From NCBI RefSeq assembly GCF_023223525.1, contig NZ_JALPRX010000054.1, positions 1-64,000 on the forward strand: a stretch of DNA of 64,000 nucleotides, written 5' to 3'. The translations under genes and the position numbers were made by a program. This stretch comes from Roseomonas acroporae (GTDB taxonomy: Bacteria; Pseudomonadota; Alphaproteobacteria; Acetobacterales; Acetobacteraceae). This document shows, one piece after another, positions 43,347 through 52,238 of this stretch (position 1 is the first letter of the stretch; each line of letters opens with the position of its first letter). The notes under the pieces are model-generated. The model did no database searches. It saw nothing but the letters and a program-made list of their open reading frames with translations, and had not been told where the DNA came from.

Positions 43347-44075
43347 ATGGACGTGCCCGTCCCCGACCTCAAGGAGCTCTGGGTCTACCTGGCGCGGGAG
43401 CCGCTGGCGGCGCTGACCGTCACGCTGCTCGCCTGGCTGGCGGCGCTGCGGCTGCAGCGGCTGCTGCGGCTGCACCCGCTGGCCAACCCGGTGCTGATGG
43501 CGATCCTCCTCCTCGCCTGCGGCCTGCTGCTGACCGGCGTGCAGTACCGCGACTACTTCCAGGGCGCGCAGTTCGTGCACTTCCTGCTCGGCCCGGCGAC
43601 GGTGGCGCTGGCGGTGCCGCTCTACCGCGAATGGAACGGGCTGCGCCGGGCGCTGCCGGCGGTGCTGACGGCGGTGCTGCTGGGCGGCATGGCCGCGGCC
43701 TGGGCCGGGGTGGCGGTGGCGCTCGCGCTGCATGCCGCGCCCGAGATCGTGGCCTCGCTGGCGCCGCGCTCCGTCACCACGCCGGTCGCGATGGGCATCG
43801 CGGAGCGGATCGGCGGGCTGCCCTCGCTGACGGCGGCGGTGGTGCTCTCCTCCGGCGCGACGGGGGCGGCGCTGGGGCCGGCGCTGATGAACCTGCTGCG
43901 GCTGCGCGACTGGCGCGCGCGCGGCCTCGCCATCGGCACCGCCTCGCACGGGATCGGCACGGCGCGGGCCATCTCGGTGAACGCGCAGGCCGGCGCCTTC
44001 GCCGGGCTCGGCATGGGGCTGAACGCGCTGCTCAGCGCCATCCTGCTGCCGGTGCTCTGGAAGCTGTTCATGTGA
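43347..44075 (+). CDS. LrgB family protein
   Basis: The 242-residue polytopic protein has about seven hydrophobic segments. It has LLGPATVALAVPLYREW and the conserved SVTTPVAMGIAERIGG, SSGATGAALGPALMNLL and GTASHGIGTARA blocks of the LrgB family. It forms one unit with the CidA/LrgA gene 3 bases upstream. It is convergent with the amidase-like gene downstream (55-base gap). Confidence 0.93.
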   Translation: MDVPVPDLKELWVYLAREPLAALTVTLLAWLAALRLQRLLRLHPLANPVLMAILLLACGLLLTGVQYRDYFQGAQFVHFLLGPATVALAVPLYREWNGLRRALPAVLTAVLLGGMAAAWAGVAVALALHAAPEIVASLAPRSVTTPVAMGIAERIGGLPSLTAAVVLSSGATGAALGPALMNLLRLRDWRARGLAIGTASHGIGTARAISVNAQAGAFAGLGMGLNALLSAILLPVLWKLFM

Positions 44076-44130
44076 GCCGGCGCGCCGCCGCCTGCCGGGC
44101 GGCTTCCCGCGCCGGGGGCCGGGCGGCGCC

Positions 44131-45222
44131 CTACGGGTCGCCGATCGTCTTCATGTGGACGAAGACGCATTTGTGCGATTTGCCATCCATCAGCCGCTCG
44201 CTCGCATCCTTGGTGTTCTTGCCGATGCACTCGGTGGCGGTGGAGCCGTCCGGCCGGTAGGCGCCGGTCTGGTTGCCGTCGATGGTGGTGAACTTGCCGT
44301 CCTCGCCGGGGGGATCGACCACCATGCAGACATGCTTCCAGTACATCATGCCGGCGCTCTTCGGCTTGGGCTGCTCGCCCGGCTTCGGCTTCGGCGGGTC
44401 GTTGGAGCGGATCAGGCAGACATCGCCCATCCGCACCGGGTGCGCGCCGTCGATGTCGACATAGTCCTTCTGCACCAGCGCCTTGGCATCGGCCTTCGGC
44501 ACCGCGTCCCAGGACCAGCCATAGGGGTCCGGCCCGGCATAGCGCAGCACCTCGGCGAGCGTCGGGTTGTGCAGCGTCCAGCCGATCGCCTTCTCCGGCG
44601 AGGCCAGCGTGTTGACGTTGCCGCCCAAGGGGTTGCCCCCCTTCACGCTGCCGACCGCCTGGTAGCACCAGTGGACGAAGGCGCCGCACCATTGCATCCC
44701 GGCCTTGAGGCCGTAGCGGCCGTCGCCGCCATTCGCGGTGCGGCCGATCTTGCTGTTCATCTGGTCCTCGGCCACCCGCACCAGCGCCTTGCGGAAGGAC
44801 AGCGCGGCCACCTCGCGCTTGATCGAATCCGTCATGAACGCCTTCTCGCCGGCGCGCCGCGCCTCCGGGTCGCCGACCACCTCGATCGCCATCTCGCGCA
44901 CCCAGGGGGTGCTGCCGTTCAGATAGGCGTTGAGCGTGGTGCGCCCGAGCGTGCGGCCGGTGACGACGAGCTTGCGCAGGTCCTGGCTGCGCTCCCAGCC
45001 GGTCAGCTCGGCGCTGTTGCGCTCCTGCGCGGAGACCTTGCCCTCGCTCAGGCCGGCGATGCCCTCGTCGCCCATCTTCGGGGTCAGCTCCGCGCCCGCC
45101 ACCAGCAGCAGCGAGGCGCTGCCGCCGCGCGGCACCACCAGCAGGTCCGTGCCGCCGGGGCCGGGCGGCCCGAACGACGCGCCGTAGGCGGGCGTTCCCG
45201 GGGCGATGCGCAGATGGGCCAT
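44131..45222 (-). CDS. Papain-like (CHAP/NlpC-type) amidase protein, possible effector
   Basis: The 363-residue protein has Cys179 in MQWCGAFVHWCYQAVG, His297 in MYWKHVCMVVD, and a following acid/Asn pair in FTTIDGNQTG, the Cys-His-Asn order of CHAP/NlpC peptidoglycan amidases. The N-terminal 110 residues (MAHLRIAPGTPAYGASFGPP and on) have no known family and no signal peptide, unlike a housekeeping autolysin. Target peptide bonds of the cell wall are likely. Whether it is a secreted effector is inference. GGAGGAGG precedes ATG 45222. Confidence 0.7.
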   Translation of the reverse strand: MAHLRIAPGTPAYGASFGPPGPGGTDLLVVPRGGSASLLLVAGAELTPKMGDEGIAGLSEGKVSAQERNSAELTGWERSQDLRKLVVTGRTLGRTTLNAYLNGSTPWVREMAIEVVGDPEARRAGEKAFMTDSIKREVAALSFRKALVRVAEDQMNSKIGRTANGGDGRYGLKAGMQWCGAFVHWCYQAVGSVKGGNPLGGNVNTLASPEKAIGWTLHNPTLAEVLRYAGPDPYGWSWDAVPKADAKALVQKDYVDIDGAHPVRMGDVCLIRSNDPPKPKPGEQPKPKSAGMMYWKHVCMVVDPPGEDGKFTTIDGNQTGAYRPDGSTATECIGKNTKDASERLMDGKSHKCVFVHMKTIGDP

Positions 45223-45509
45223 GGGCAACCTCCTCCGCTCGCGGCATGGCCCCGACGGCCGGACCGATGCAGGTCGGCACAGGAAACGGAAACGGACTTA
45301 CAACACCCTTGCGTCGGCCGGCCCCCTGCGTCGCCGGCATCGAACCCGACCGGCCGGGACGGCAGGAAACCGCCCGGCCCGGAGCCGGCGGCGGGCGGGG
45401 CCGGCGCGCGCCACGACAGATCATTACCATTCAAGAATAAACAGTCGCCGTCCCCGTGCCCGCCGCCGAGCCGGTGGCGGCCGCGCCGCGCCGCTGGTAT
45501 CGCTGGCGC
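45223..45509. promoter_or_regulatory. Divergent control region, amidase / peptide ABC operon
   Basis: The 287-base gap separates divergent genes. It contains AT-richer stretches (AGGAAACGGAAACGG, ATTACCATTCAAGAATAAAC at about 45421-45440) that could hold promoters. No operator palindrome was recognised. Confidence 0.4.
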
Positions 45510-47192
45510 ATGCGCCGACGCTCCACCCTGCTGCTCGCCGGAACCCTGCCCCTCTCCCTCGCGCGCCCCCTCGCGCGCCCCGCGCTGGCCCAGCCGGCGG
45601 CGCGCGACACGCTGACCATCGGCATCACCCAGTTCCCTTCCACCTTCCACCCGAACATCGAGGCGATGGTGGCCAAGAGCTACGTGCTCGGCTTCTGCCA
45701 CCGCCCGCTCACCGCCTACGACGCCGACTGGAAGCTCGTCCCGATGTCCTGCGAGGCGCTGCCGACGCTGGAGAACGGGCTGGCGGTGCGCGAGGAAGCC
45801 CCTGGTGGAAAGCCCGGCCTGCGCCTGACCTACCGGCTGCGCGAGGGGCTGCGCTGGGGCGACGGCACGCCGGTCTCCTCGGCCGACCTGCGCTTCGCCT
45901 GGGAGGCGGGGCGCGATTCCGCCACCGGCTTCGGCGGCGCCGAATTCTACCGCTCCGCCCACGCGCTCGACGTGGTGGACGCGCGCACCGTGACGCTGCA
46001 CCTCGACAAGGTGACCTTCGACTTCGCCTCGATGGGCGACTTCGTGCCGCTGCCCGCCCACATCGAGCGCGCCCGCTGGGAGGCCGACCGGCACGGCTAC
46101 CGCTCCCGCAGCGCCTACGAGACCGAGACCGCCAATCCCGGCCTGTGGAACGGCCCGTTCCGCGTCGCCGAGGTGCAGCCCGGCGCCGGCGTCACGCTGG
46201 AGCGCAACCCGGAATGGCGCGGCCCCGAGCCGGCCTTCCGCCGCATCCGGATACGCACCGTCGAGAACACGGCGGCGCTGGAGGCGCAATTGCTCGCCGG
46301 CCAGGTGGACATGGTGGCGGGCGAGCTGGGCCTGCCGCTGGACCAGACCCTGGCGCTGCAACGCCGCACCGGCGAGCGCTTCCGCTTCGCCTTCCGCTCG
46401 GGCCTCGCCTACGAGCACATCGACTGCAACCTCGACACGCCGATCCTGGCCGACCGCCGCGTGCGCCAGGCGCTGCTGCACGCCGCCGACCGCGCGCGCA
46501 TCAACGAGCGCCTGTTCGGCGGCAAGCAGACCATCGCGCAGACCTCGGTGAATCCGCTCGACGGCGTGTTCGACGAGGGGGTGCGCCGCTATCCCTACGA
46601 CCCGGCGCGCGCCGCCGCGCTGCTGGAGGAGGCGGGCTGGCGCCCGGGCCCGGACGGGCTGCGCCGCAACGCCGCCGGCGAGACGCTCTCGCTGTCGCTG
46701 ATGACCACCGCCGGCAACCGCACGCGCGAGGCGGTGCAGCAGGTGCTGCAGGGGATGTGGCGGCAGGTCGGCGTCGAGACGCGCATCCGCAACGAGCCGC
46801 CGCGCGTGTTCTTCTCGGAGACGATGTCGAAGCGCCGCTTCGCCGGCCTCGCGCAGTACGCCTGGCTCTCGGCGCCGGAAGGCGTGCCGCGCTCCACCCT
46901 GCATTCCGACGAGATCCCGCGCGCCGAGCGCAACTGGTCCGGCCAGAACTACACCGGCTTCCGCAACGCCGAGATGGACGCGCTGCTGGAGGCCCTGCCG
47001 ATCGAGCTGGACCGCGACCGGCGCACCGCGCTCTGGCACCGCCTCCAGGCGATCTACGCCGAGGAGCTGCCGGCCCTGCCGCTCTGGTTCTACGCCGACG
47101 CGCATATCTGGCCGCAATGGCTGGAGGGCGTGCGCCCGACCGGGCACCTCAACCTCTCCACCCTCTGGGCCGAGCAGTGGCGCGGCCGGTGA
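45510..47192 (+). CDS. Peptide/oligopeptide ABC transporter substrate-binding protein
   Basis: The 560-residue family-5 solute-binding protein has a leader (MRRRSTLLLAGTLPLSLA), then TLTIGITQFPSTFHP, YRLREGLRWGDGTPVSSADLRF, and the C-terminal block VGVETRIRN. It captures peptides or other amines in the periplasm for the two permeases behind it. ATG 45510 gives the leader; an ATG 18 codons upstream would lack one. No ATPase subunit lies in the window. Confidence 0.9.
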   Translation: MRRRSTLLLAGTLPLSLARPLARPALAQPAARDTLTIGITQFPSTFHPNIEAMVAKSYVLGFCHRPLTAYDADWKLVPMSCEALPTLENGLAVREEAPGGKPGLRLTYRLREGLRWGDGTPVSSADLRFAWEAGRDSATGFGGAEFYRSAHALDVVDARTVTLHLDKVTFDFASMGDFVPLPAHIERARWEADRHGYRSRSAYETETANPGLWNGPFRVAEVQPGAGVTLERNPEWRGPEPAFRRIRIRTVENTAALEAQLLAGQVDMVAGELGLPLDQTLALQRRTGERFRFAFRSGLAYEHIDCNLDTPILADRRVRQALLHAADRARINERLFGGKQTIAQTSVNPLDGVFDEGVRRYPYDPARAAALLEEAGWRPGPDGLRRNAAGETLSLSLMTTAGNRTREAVQQVLQGMWRQVGVETRIRNEPPRVFFSETMSKRRFAGLAQYAWLSAPEGVPRSTLHSDEIPRAERNWSGQNYTGFRNAEMDALLEALPIELDRDRRTALWHRLQAIYAEELPALPLWFYADAHIWPQWLEGVRPTGHLNLSTLWAEQWRGR

Positions 47193-47212
47193 CGGGCCGC
47201 GGCAGGGGCGAT

Positions 47213-47260
47213 GCGCGGCAGGGAGGGGCGCGGCAGGGAGGGGCGCGGCAGGGAGGGGCC
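47213..47260. repeat. 15-bp tandem repeat before the permease gene
   Basis: About three units of GCGCGGCAGGGAGGG type fill the gap between the solute-binding protein stop and the permease GTG. No coding role. Confidence 0.85.
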
Positions 47261-47304
47261 GCCATCGGTGACGGGGCCTGCGCGGCTGGCGGGGCGCTGA
47301 CGCC

Positions 47305-48246
47305 GTGGCGCGCCTGATCGCCGCCCGCCTCGCCCAGATGGCGGTGCTGCTCGCGCTGCTCTCCTTCGCCGCCTACATGCTGATCGGGCTGATGCCGGGC
47401 GACCCGGTCGATCTCGCCATCATGGCCGATCCGCGCCTGACCGCGGCGGACGCGGCGCGGCTGCGCGCGCTGCACGGGCTGGACCAGCCGCTGCTCGCCC
47501 GCTACGGCGCCTGGGCGCTGGCCGTGCTGCACGGCGAGTTCGGCTTCTCGCGCCTCTATGCCCGCCCGGCGGCCGCGGTGCTGTGGCCGGCGCTGGGCAG
47601 CACGCTGGTGCTGCTGGCCGCCTCGCTCTCGCTCGCCATCCTGGTCGGCGTCGGGCTCGGCGCGCTGGCGGCGCTGCGGCCGCGCCTCGCGCCGTTCGTC
47701 GAGGCGCTGGCGCTGCTCGGGCAGGCGGTGCCGACCTTCTGGCTCGGCATGCTGCTCATCATCCTGTTCGCCGTCGATCTGGGCTGGCTGCCGGCCGGCG
47801 GCGAGGCGGACGCGCCGGGCCTGCTCGCCGCGCTGCGCTTCCTGGCGCTGCCGGTGGCGACGCTGGCGATCGCCAACCTCGCCGCCTATGCCCGCCACAG
47901 CGCCGCCGCGCTGGAGACCGCGCTGCGCGAGCCCTGGATCCGCAGCGCCCGCGCGCGCGGCGCCTCGGAGGAGCAGGTGCTTTGGCGGCACGCGGCGCCG
48001 AATGCCGCCGTGCCGGTGCTGACCATCGCGGCGCTGGACGCGGGCGCGCTGGTCTCCGGCGCGCTGGTGACGGAGACGGTGTTCGCGCGGCCGGGGATGG
48101 GCAAGCTGATCTACGACGCGGTGATGGGCAACGACTACAATCTCGCCCTGCTGGCGCTGCTGCTGACCGCCGCCGTGACGGTGCTCTCGGGCCTCGCCGC
48201 CGACCTCGCGCAACGCGCCCTCGATCCGCGCCTGCGCGACGCATGA
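47305..48246 (+). CDS. Peptide ABC transporter permease (DppB-like)
   Basis: The 313-residue protein has six hydrophobic segments, starting RLAQMAVLLALLSFAAYMLIG, and the cytoplasmic EAA motif (LREPWIRSARARGASEEQVLWRHAAPNA). It carries the DppB pattern MPGDPVD and ALHGLDQP. The start is GTG. It follows the substrate-binding protein gene by 113 bases, across a tandem repeat. Confidence 0.9.
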   Translation: MARLIAARLAQMAVLLALLSFAAYMLIGLMPGDPVDLAIMADPRLTAADAARLRALHGLDQPLLARYGAWALAVLHGEFGFSRLYARPAAAVLWPALGSTLVLLAASLSLAILVGVGLGALAALRPRLAPFVEALALLGQAVPTFWLGMLLIILFAVDLGWLPAGGEADAPGLLAALRFLALPVATLAIANLAAYARHSAAALETALREPWIRSARARGASEEQVLWRHAAPNAAVPVLTIAALDAGALVSGALVTETVFARPGMGKLIYDAVMGNDYNLALLALLLTAAVTVLSGLAADLAQRALDPRLRDA

Positions 48247-48261
48247 AGGGTCGCTTCCACA

Positions 48262-48365
48262 TCGGGGGTCTCGAAGGGGGCTTCGCCCCCCAATGGCCTT
48301 TGGCGCGGGAAGAAGGGAAGGGCGGCGCCCTTCCCTGCCGGGATCCGGGGCGGGGCCCCGGCCGG
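48262..48365 (+). repeat. GGGGCTTCGCCCC repeat family, long copy
   Basis: Three hairpins in a row: GGTCTCGAAGGGGGCTTCGCCCCCC, AGGGAAGGGCGGCGCCCTTCCCT and GGGATCCGGGGCGGGGCCCCGG. It lies in the gap between the two permease genes, and the second permease ATG lies inside it. The same family is at 30718-30776 and 52063-52238. Confidence 0.7.
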
Positions 48366-49297
48366 AACCTGACGCGGAGTCACCGGCCCTGAGCCCGCGC
48401 GACGCCACCGACGCCCCGATCCCCGCCGATGCCCCGCCCCGCCCCGCGCGGCGCCCGGGGAATCCGCGCCTGCTGGCCGGGCTGCTGCTGCTCGGCGGGC
48501 TCGCCGCCGGGGCGGCGCTGGCCGATGCCGTGGCGGGGCTGCTCGGCCACGACGCCTTCGCGCCCGACCTGTTCTCGCGCTTCGAGCCGCCCTCCGCCGC
48601 GCATCCGCTCGGCACGGACGAGCTGGGCCGCGACATCCTGCTGCGGCTGCTGTACGGCGCGCGCGTCTCGCTGGCGGTCGGGCTCGCCACGGCGCTGGCG
48701 GCCTCCGTCGTCGGCACGCTGGCCGGCGTGGTCGCGGCCTGGCGCGGCGGCCTCGTGGACGCGCTGGTGATGCGCCTCGCCGACGCGCTGCTCGCCCTGC
48801 CGGCGCTGCCGCTGCTGGTGGTGCTGGCGGCGATCGACCCGGCGCGCCTCGGCCTGCCGGCGCGCGGGGAGGGTCTCGGCACGGCCGGCGCCGACATCCT
48901 GCGCATCACGCTGATCCTGGCGCTGTTCGGCTGGGTGGGCGTGGCGCGCCTCTCGCGCGCGGCCGCGCTCTCCGTGCTGGCGCGCGACCACATCCGCGCC
49001 GCCCGCGCGCTCGGCGCCACCGAGGCGCGGGTGCTGCGCCGCCACGTCCTGCCCAACATCCTGGCCCCCGTCGCGGTGGCGACGGCGCTGGCCGTGGGCG
49101 GCGCGGTGCTGGCCGAGAGCGTGCTGAGCTTCCTCGGCCTCGGCATCCAGCCGCCGGCGCCCTCCTGGGGCAACATGCTGGCCAATGCGCAGGAGCTGGT
49201 CTTCGCGGCGCCGCTCTCGGCGCTGTGGCCGGGGCTGGCGATCCTGCTCACCGTCACCGGCTGCAACCTCGTCGCGGACGGGCTGCGGCGGCGCTGA
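48293..49297 (+). CDS. Peptide ABC transporter permease (DppC-like)
   Basis: The 334-residue protein has the DppC pattern HPLGTDELGRDILLRLLYGARVSL and the EAA loop (VLARDHIRAARALGATEARVLRRHVLPN), followed by NMLANAQEL. Hydrophobic segments begin near residue 60. The only ATG upstream of these is at 48293, inside the GGGGCTTCGCCCC repeat, so residues 1-about 35 (Gly/Arg/Pro-rich) come from the repeat. The start is therefore less sure than the rest; a CTG start would be needed otherwise. It forms the importer with the previous genes. Confidence 0.88.
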   Translation: MAFGAGRREGRRPSLPGSGAGPRPEPDAESPALSPRDATDAPIPADAPPRPARRPGNPRLLAGLLLLGGLAAGAALADAVAGLLGHDAFAPDLFSRFEPPSAAHPLGTDELGRDILLRLLYGARVSLAVGLATALAASVVGTLAGVVAAWRGGLVDALVMRLADALLALPALPLLVVLAAIDPARLGLPARGEGLGTAGADILRITLILALFGWVGVARLSRAAALSVLARDHIRAARALGATEARVLRRHVLPNILAPVAVATALAVGGAVLAESVLSFLGLGIQPPAPSWGNMLANAQELVFAAPLSALWPGLAILLTVTGCNLVADGLRRR

Positions 49298-49364
49298 AAC
49301 GGGACAGGCCGGATCGCCGCAGGGCGCGACCCGGCCGCCGGACGACAACGGGGAGAATGCCGGC

Positions 49365-49847
49365 ATGCGGCTTCACGTCACGCTTTCCGCCACCTTGCTG
49401 CTCGCCCTGGCCTGCCACGCCGGCGCGGCCCTGGCCGGGGAGGGGGCCGAGGGGCCCGGCGAACGCTGCCGCCGCCTCGGCGACGACGATGCGACGCACG
49501 GCATCCCCGCCTCGCTCGCCCCCGCCGCACGGCGGGCGCTCGGGCTGAACATGAGCGACGCCGAGGCGATGCGCGGCACGGTCTATCGCTGCATGGGCGG
49601 CGCGGTGCTGGTGTGCAGCCATGGCGCCAACATCCCCTGCGCCAAGGGCGACACCGGCCGCGACCTGCCCGCCGCGCGCGAGTTCTGCCGCGCCAACCCG
49701 GACACCGACTTCATCCCCGCCTACGTCACCGGCCACGACACGGTGCTGAACTGGCGCTGCCAGGATGGCCGCGCCGTGGCGAGCGGTCCCGGCCAGGCGC
49801 TGGACGCGCGCGGCTTCGTCGCGTCGCAGTGGCGGCCCCTGCCATGA
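49365..49847 (+). CDS. Secreted hypothetical protein (160 aa)
   Basis: A signal peptide (MRLHVTLSATLLLALACHAG) is followed by a Cys-rich body: RCMGGAVLVCSHGANIPCAKGD and ATFC/CQ-type residues suggest disulfides. GGGGAG precedes ATG 49365. No family recognised. It is a separate short gene between the ABC importer and the hydrolase, with a large gap after it. Confidence 0.65.
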   Translation: MRLHVTLSATLLLALACHAGAALAGEGAEGPGERCRRLGDDDATHGIPASLAPAARRALGLNMSDAEAMRGTVYRCMGGAVLVCSHGANIPCAKGDTGRDLPAAREFCRANPDTDFIPAYVTGHDTVLNWRCQDGRAVASGPGQALDARGFVASQWRPLP

Positions 49848-50073
49848 GGCGCGGCGCCCCCGGGTGACGCCCCGGGCTGGTCGGAATTCCCCGCGCGCCG
49901 GAGAATGCCGGCCGGAACGGCGCCGGCCCTTGATCCGGCGCATTCGCCGGGCCGCCGGGCGATTCCGCCCGGCCTGGGAATGCCCTGGGCAAGGCCCGAC
50001 CGGCGCACCGGGGGACGCACCGGGGCACGACGTGTCCGGCACCGGCCGGCACGGCATCACGGAGGAACGATCC

Positions 50074-52056
50074 ATGCGCTGGCCCATCCTGCTGCTGCTC
50101 GCCGCCACGGCGGCCGCCGCTCCGGCGAAGGCGGAGGTGACACGCTTCGACGTGACCTCCCGGCAGTCCCCGGCCCTGGGCGGCCGGAGCTTCGGCCCCG
50201 CCGGCACGGCCGAGCGGATCACCGGCCGCGCCACCATCGCGCTCGACCCGGCCGACCCGCGCAACGCCGTCATCGCCGATCTCGCCCTCGCCCCGCGCAA
50301 CGCCGAGGGTCGCGTCGAGGCGGCGACGGACGTGGTGATCCTGCGGCCGCAGCGCCCGAACGGCACGCTGCTGTTCGAGGTGCTGAACCGCGGCCGCAAG
50401 CTGGTCACGAGCTGGACGCAGGACACGGAAAGCGCCGCCGGCATCCGCCTGGAACGGCCCGACGACGCCGGCAACGGCTTCCTGCTGGAGCAGGGCTTCA
50501 CCCTGGTCTGGGCCGAGTGGCAGGCGGACTCGCCCGCCGTGCCGGGCGCGCTGCGCCTCGCCGTGCCGACCGTGCCGGGCGTCACCGGCCCCTCGCGCGA
50601 GGAATGGAGCTTCGCGGACACGGCCAGCCCGAAGCGGGTCCGGCTCAGCTACCCGATCGCCGACCGCGCCGGGCTGCGGCTGACGGTGCGCGACCGCGCC
50701 GACGCGCCGCGCGCCACGCCGGAGGGGCTCGGCCTCACGGTGATCGACGACGACACGGTGGAGATCGCCCGCCCCTCCGGCGCCGCCGCGAACGCGCTCT
50801 ACGAGCTGACCTACACGGCGCGGGACCCGCGCGTGATGGGCATGGGCCTGGCCGTCATCCGCGACGTCACCGCCTTCCTCCGGTACGACACCAGCGCCGC
50901 CAACCCGCTGGCCGCCAGGGGAGGCGATGGGGGTGCCGATGGGGGCCGCACCGGCATCGCGCGCGCCATCGGTCTCGGCATCTCGCAGTCCGGCCGCGTG
51001 CTGCGCGACTTCCTCTATTTCGGCATGAACCGGGACGAGCGCGGCCGGCAGGTGTTCGAGGGCGCGATGCCGATCATCCCCGGCGCGCGGCGCTCCTTCC
51101 TCAACGCGCGCTTCGCGCAGCCCGGTCGCAACCCGGGGCCGGAATTCGACCGGCTCTACCCGGTGCTGCAATTCCCCTTCACCTACCCGGTGCTGGACGA
51201 CCCGCTGAGCGGCCGGCGCGACGGCATCCTGCTGCGCTGCCGCCTCGACAATTCCTGCCCGCGCCTCATGCAGATGGATTCCGAGTTCGAGTTCTGGGGC
51301 TCGCAGGCCAGCCTGCTGGTGACGGACCCGCAGGGCTTCCCGGTGGCGATGCCGGCCGATGTCCGGCTCTACATGCTGGCCGGCGCGCCGCACGGCAACC
51401 TGTGGAACGCGGTGGCGCGGCGCAACCCGGCCTGCGCCCTGCCGGTCAACCCGCAGAGCGGCGGGCCGGTGCTGCGGGCGCTGATCGTGGCGATGCAGGA
51501 CTGGATCGCGACCGGCGCCGAGCCGTCCGCCAGCCGCTACCCGCGCCGCGAGGAGGGAACGCTGGTGCCGGCCGGCCAGGCGCTGCCGGCCATCCCCGGC
51601 CTCGGCTACCGCGCGCAATACGCGCGCGCCAACCTGATCGAGCCCAACCCGAACGAGCAGGGCGCGGGCGTGCCGGCCATCCGTGGCGAGTACCCGCTGT
51701 TCCTGCCGCGCGCCGGGCTCGACGGCAACGCCATCGCCGGCATCCGCCAGCCGCTGCTGGCCGTGCCGCGCGCCACCTACACGGGCTGGAACCCGATCGC
51801 GGGCGCCGACGGGCCGCAGGATCTCTGCACGCAACTCGGCGGCGTGCTGCCCCTGCCCGCCACGGCGGCCGAGGCGCGCGCCGCCGGCGACCCGCGCCCG
51901 ACGCTGGAGGCGCTGTATCCGACGCCGGAATCCTACGTGGAGGCGGTGCGTGCCGCGGCCGCCGAGCTGCTGCACGCGAGGCTGCTGCTGCCGCGCGACG
52001 CCGAGGCGGCGGTGGCGGCGGCCCGGGACGGCACGCTGGCGCGGCTGGGCCGATAG
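50074..52056 (+). CDS. Secreted alpha/beta hydrolase domain protein
   Basis: The 660-residue protein has a signal peptide (MRWPILLLLAATAAAAPAKA) and matches the large alpha/beta hydrolase-domain family: FEVLNRGRK, then EQGFTLVWAEWQAD, and the serine motif GISQSGRVLRDFLYFGMN. Downstream ATG-free middle shows FPFTYPVLDDPLSGRRDG. GGAGG lies 9 bases before ATG 50074. The role is likely extracytoplasmic ester or lactone hydrolysis, and the substrate is not known. Confidence 0.8.
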   Translation: MRWPILLLLAATAAAAPAKAEVTRFDVTSRQSPALGGRSFGPAGTAERITGRATIALDPADPRNAVIADLALAPRNAEGRVEAATDVVILRPQRPNGTLLFEVLNRGRKLVTSWTQDTESAAGIRLERPDDAGNGFLLEQGFTLVWAEWQADSPAVPGALRLAVPTVPGVTGPSREEWSFADTASPKRVRLSYPIADRAGLRLTVRDRADAPRATPEGLGLTVIDDDTVEIARPSGAAANALYELTYTARDPRVMGMGLAVIRDVTAFLRYDTSAANPLAARGGDGGADGGRTGIARAIGLGISQSGRVLRDFLYFGMNRDERGRQVFEGAMPIIPGARRSFLNARFAQPGRNPGPEFDRLYPVLQFPFTYPVLDDPLSGRRDGILLRCRLDNSCPRLMQMDSEFEFWGSQASLLVTDPQGFPVAMPADVRLYMLAGAPHGNLWNAVARRNPACALPVNPQSGGPVLRALIVAMQDWIATGAEPSASRYPRREEGTLVPAGQALPAIPGLGYRAQYARANLIEPNPNEQGAGVPAIRGEYPLFLPRAGLDGNAIAGIRQPLLAVPRATYTGWNPIAGADGPQDLCTQLGGVLPLPATAAEARAAGDPRPTLEALYPTPESYVEAVRAAAAELLHARLLLPRDAEAAVAAARDGTLARLGR

Positions 52057-52062
52057 CTTTCC

Positions 52063-52238
52063 CTGCCGGGGTTTCCAAAGGGGCTTCGCCCTTTGGCGGG
52101 ATGGTCTAGAGCCGATCCAGCCTGACTGTATCAGGCCGGAACGGCTCTAGCCTTTGATTTTTCGCATTTTCCGAGCCGCTGAGCGAGGACGCTCAGCTTG
52201 AAAATGCTCCAGGAAGGGCGGCGCCCTTCCTGGATGCC
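52063..52238 (+). repeat. GGGGCTTCGCCCC repeat interrupted by element B
   Basis: The left part (52063-52103, GGTTTCCAAAGGGGCTTCGCCCTTTGGCGGG type) and the right part (52208-52238, AGGAAGGGCGGCGCCCTTCCT) correspond to the start and the middle hairpin of the long copy at 48262. The double-hairpin element B lies between them. The direct comparison suggests element B was inserted here. Confidence 0.6.
52106..52213 (+). repeat. Double-hairpin repeat element, copy B (intact)
   Basis: Arm pair 1: 52106-52122 and 52134-52150, 15 of 17 pairs. Arm pair 2: GCATTTTC (52164-52171) with GAAAATGC (52200-52207), enclosing GCTGAGCG / CGCTCAGC (52178-52185, 52190-52197) around AGGA. In copy A the inner stem is GCCGGGTG / CACCCGGC with the same AGGA loop: paired changes keep the stem. 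Confidence 0.8.

Noticed and set aside
45456-45509. Longer start for the peptide-binding protein (18 more codons)
   Set aside because: The extra residues precede a normal signal peptide; the start at 45510 puts the leader at the N-terminus.
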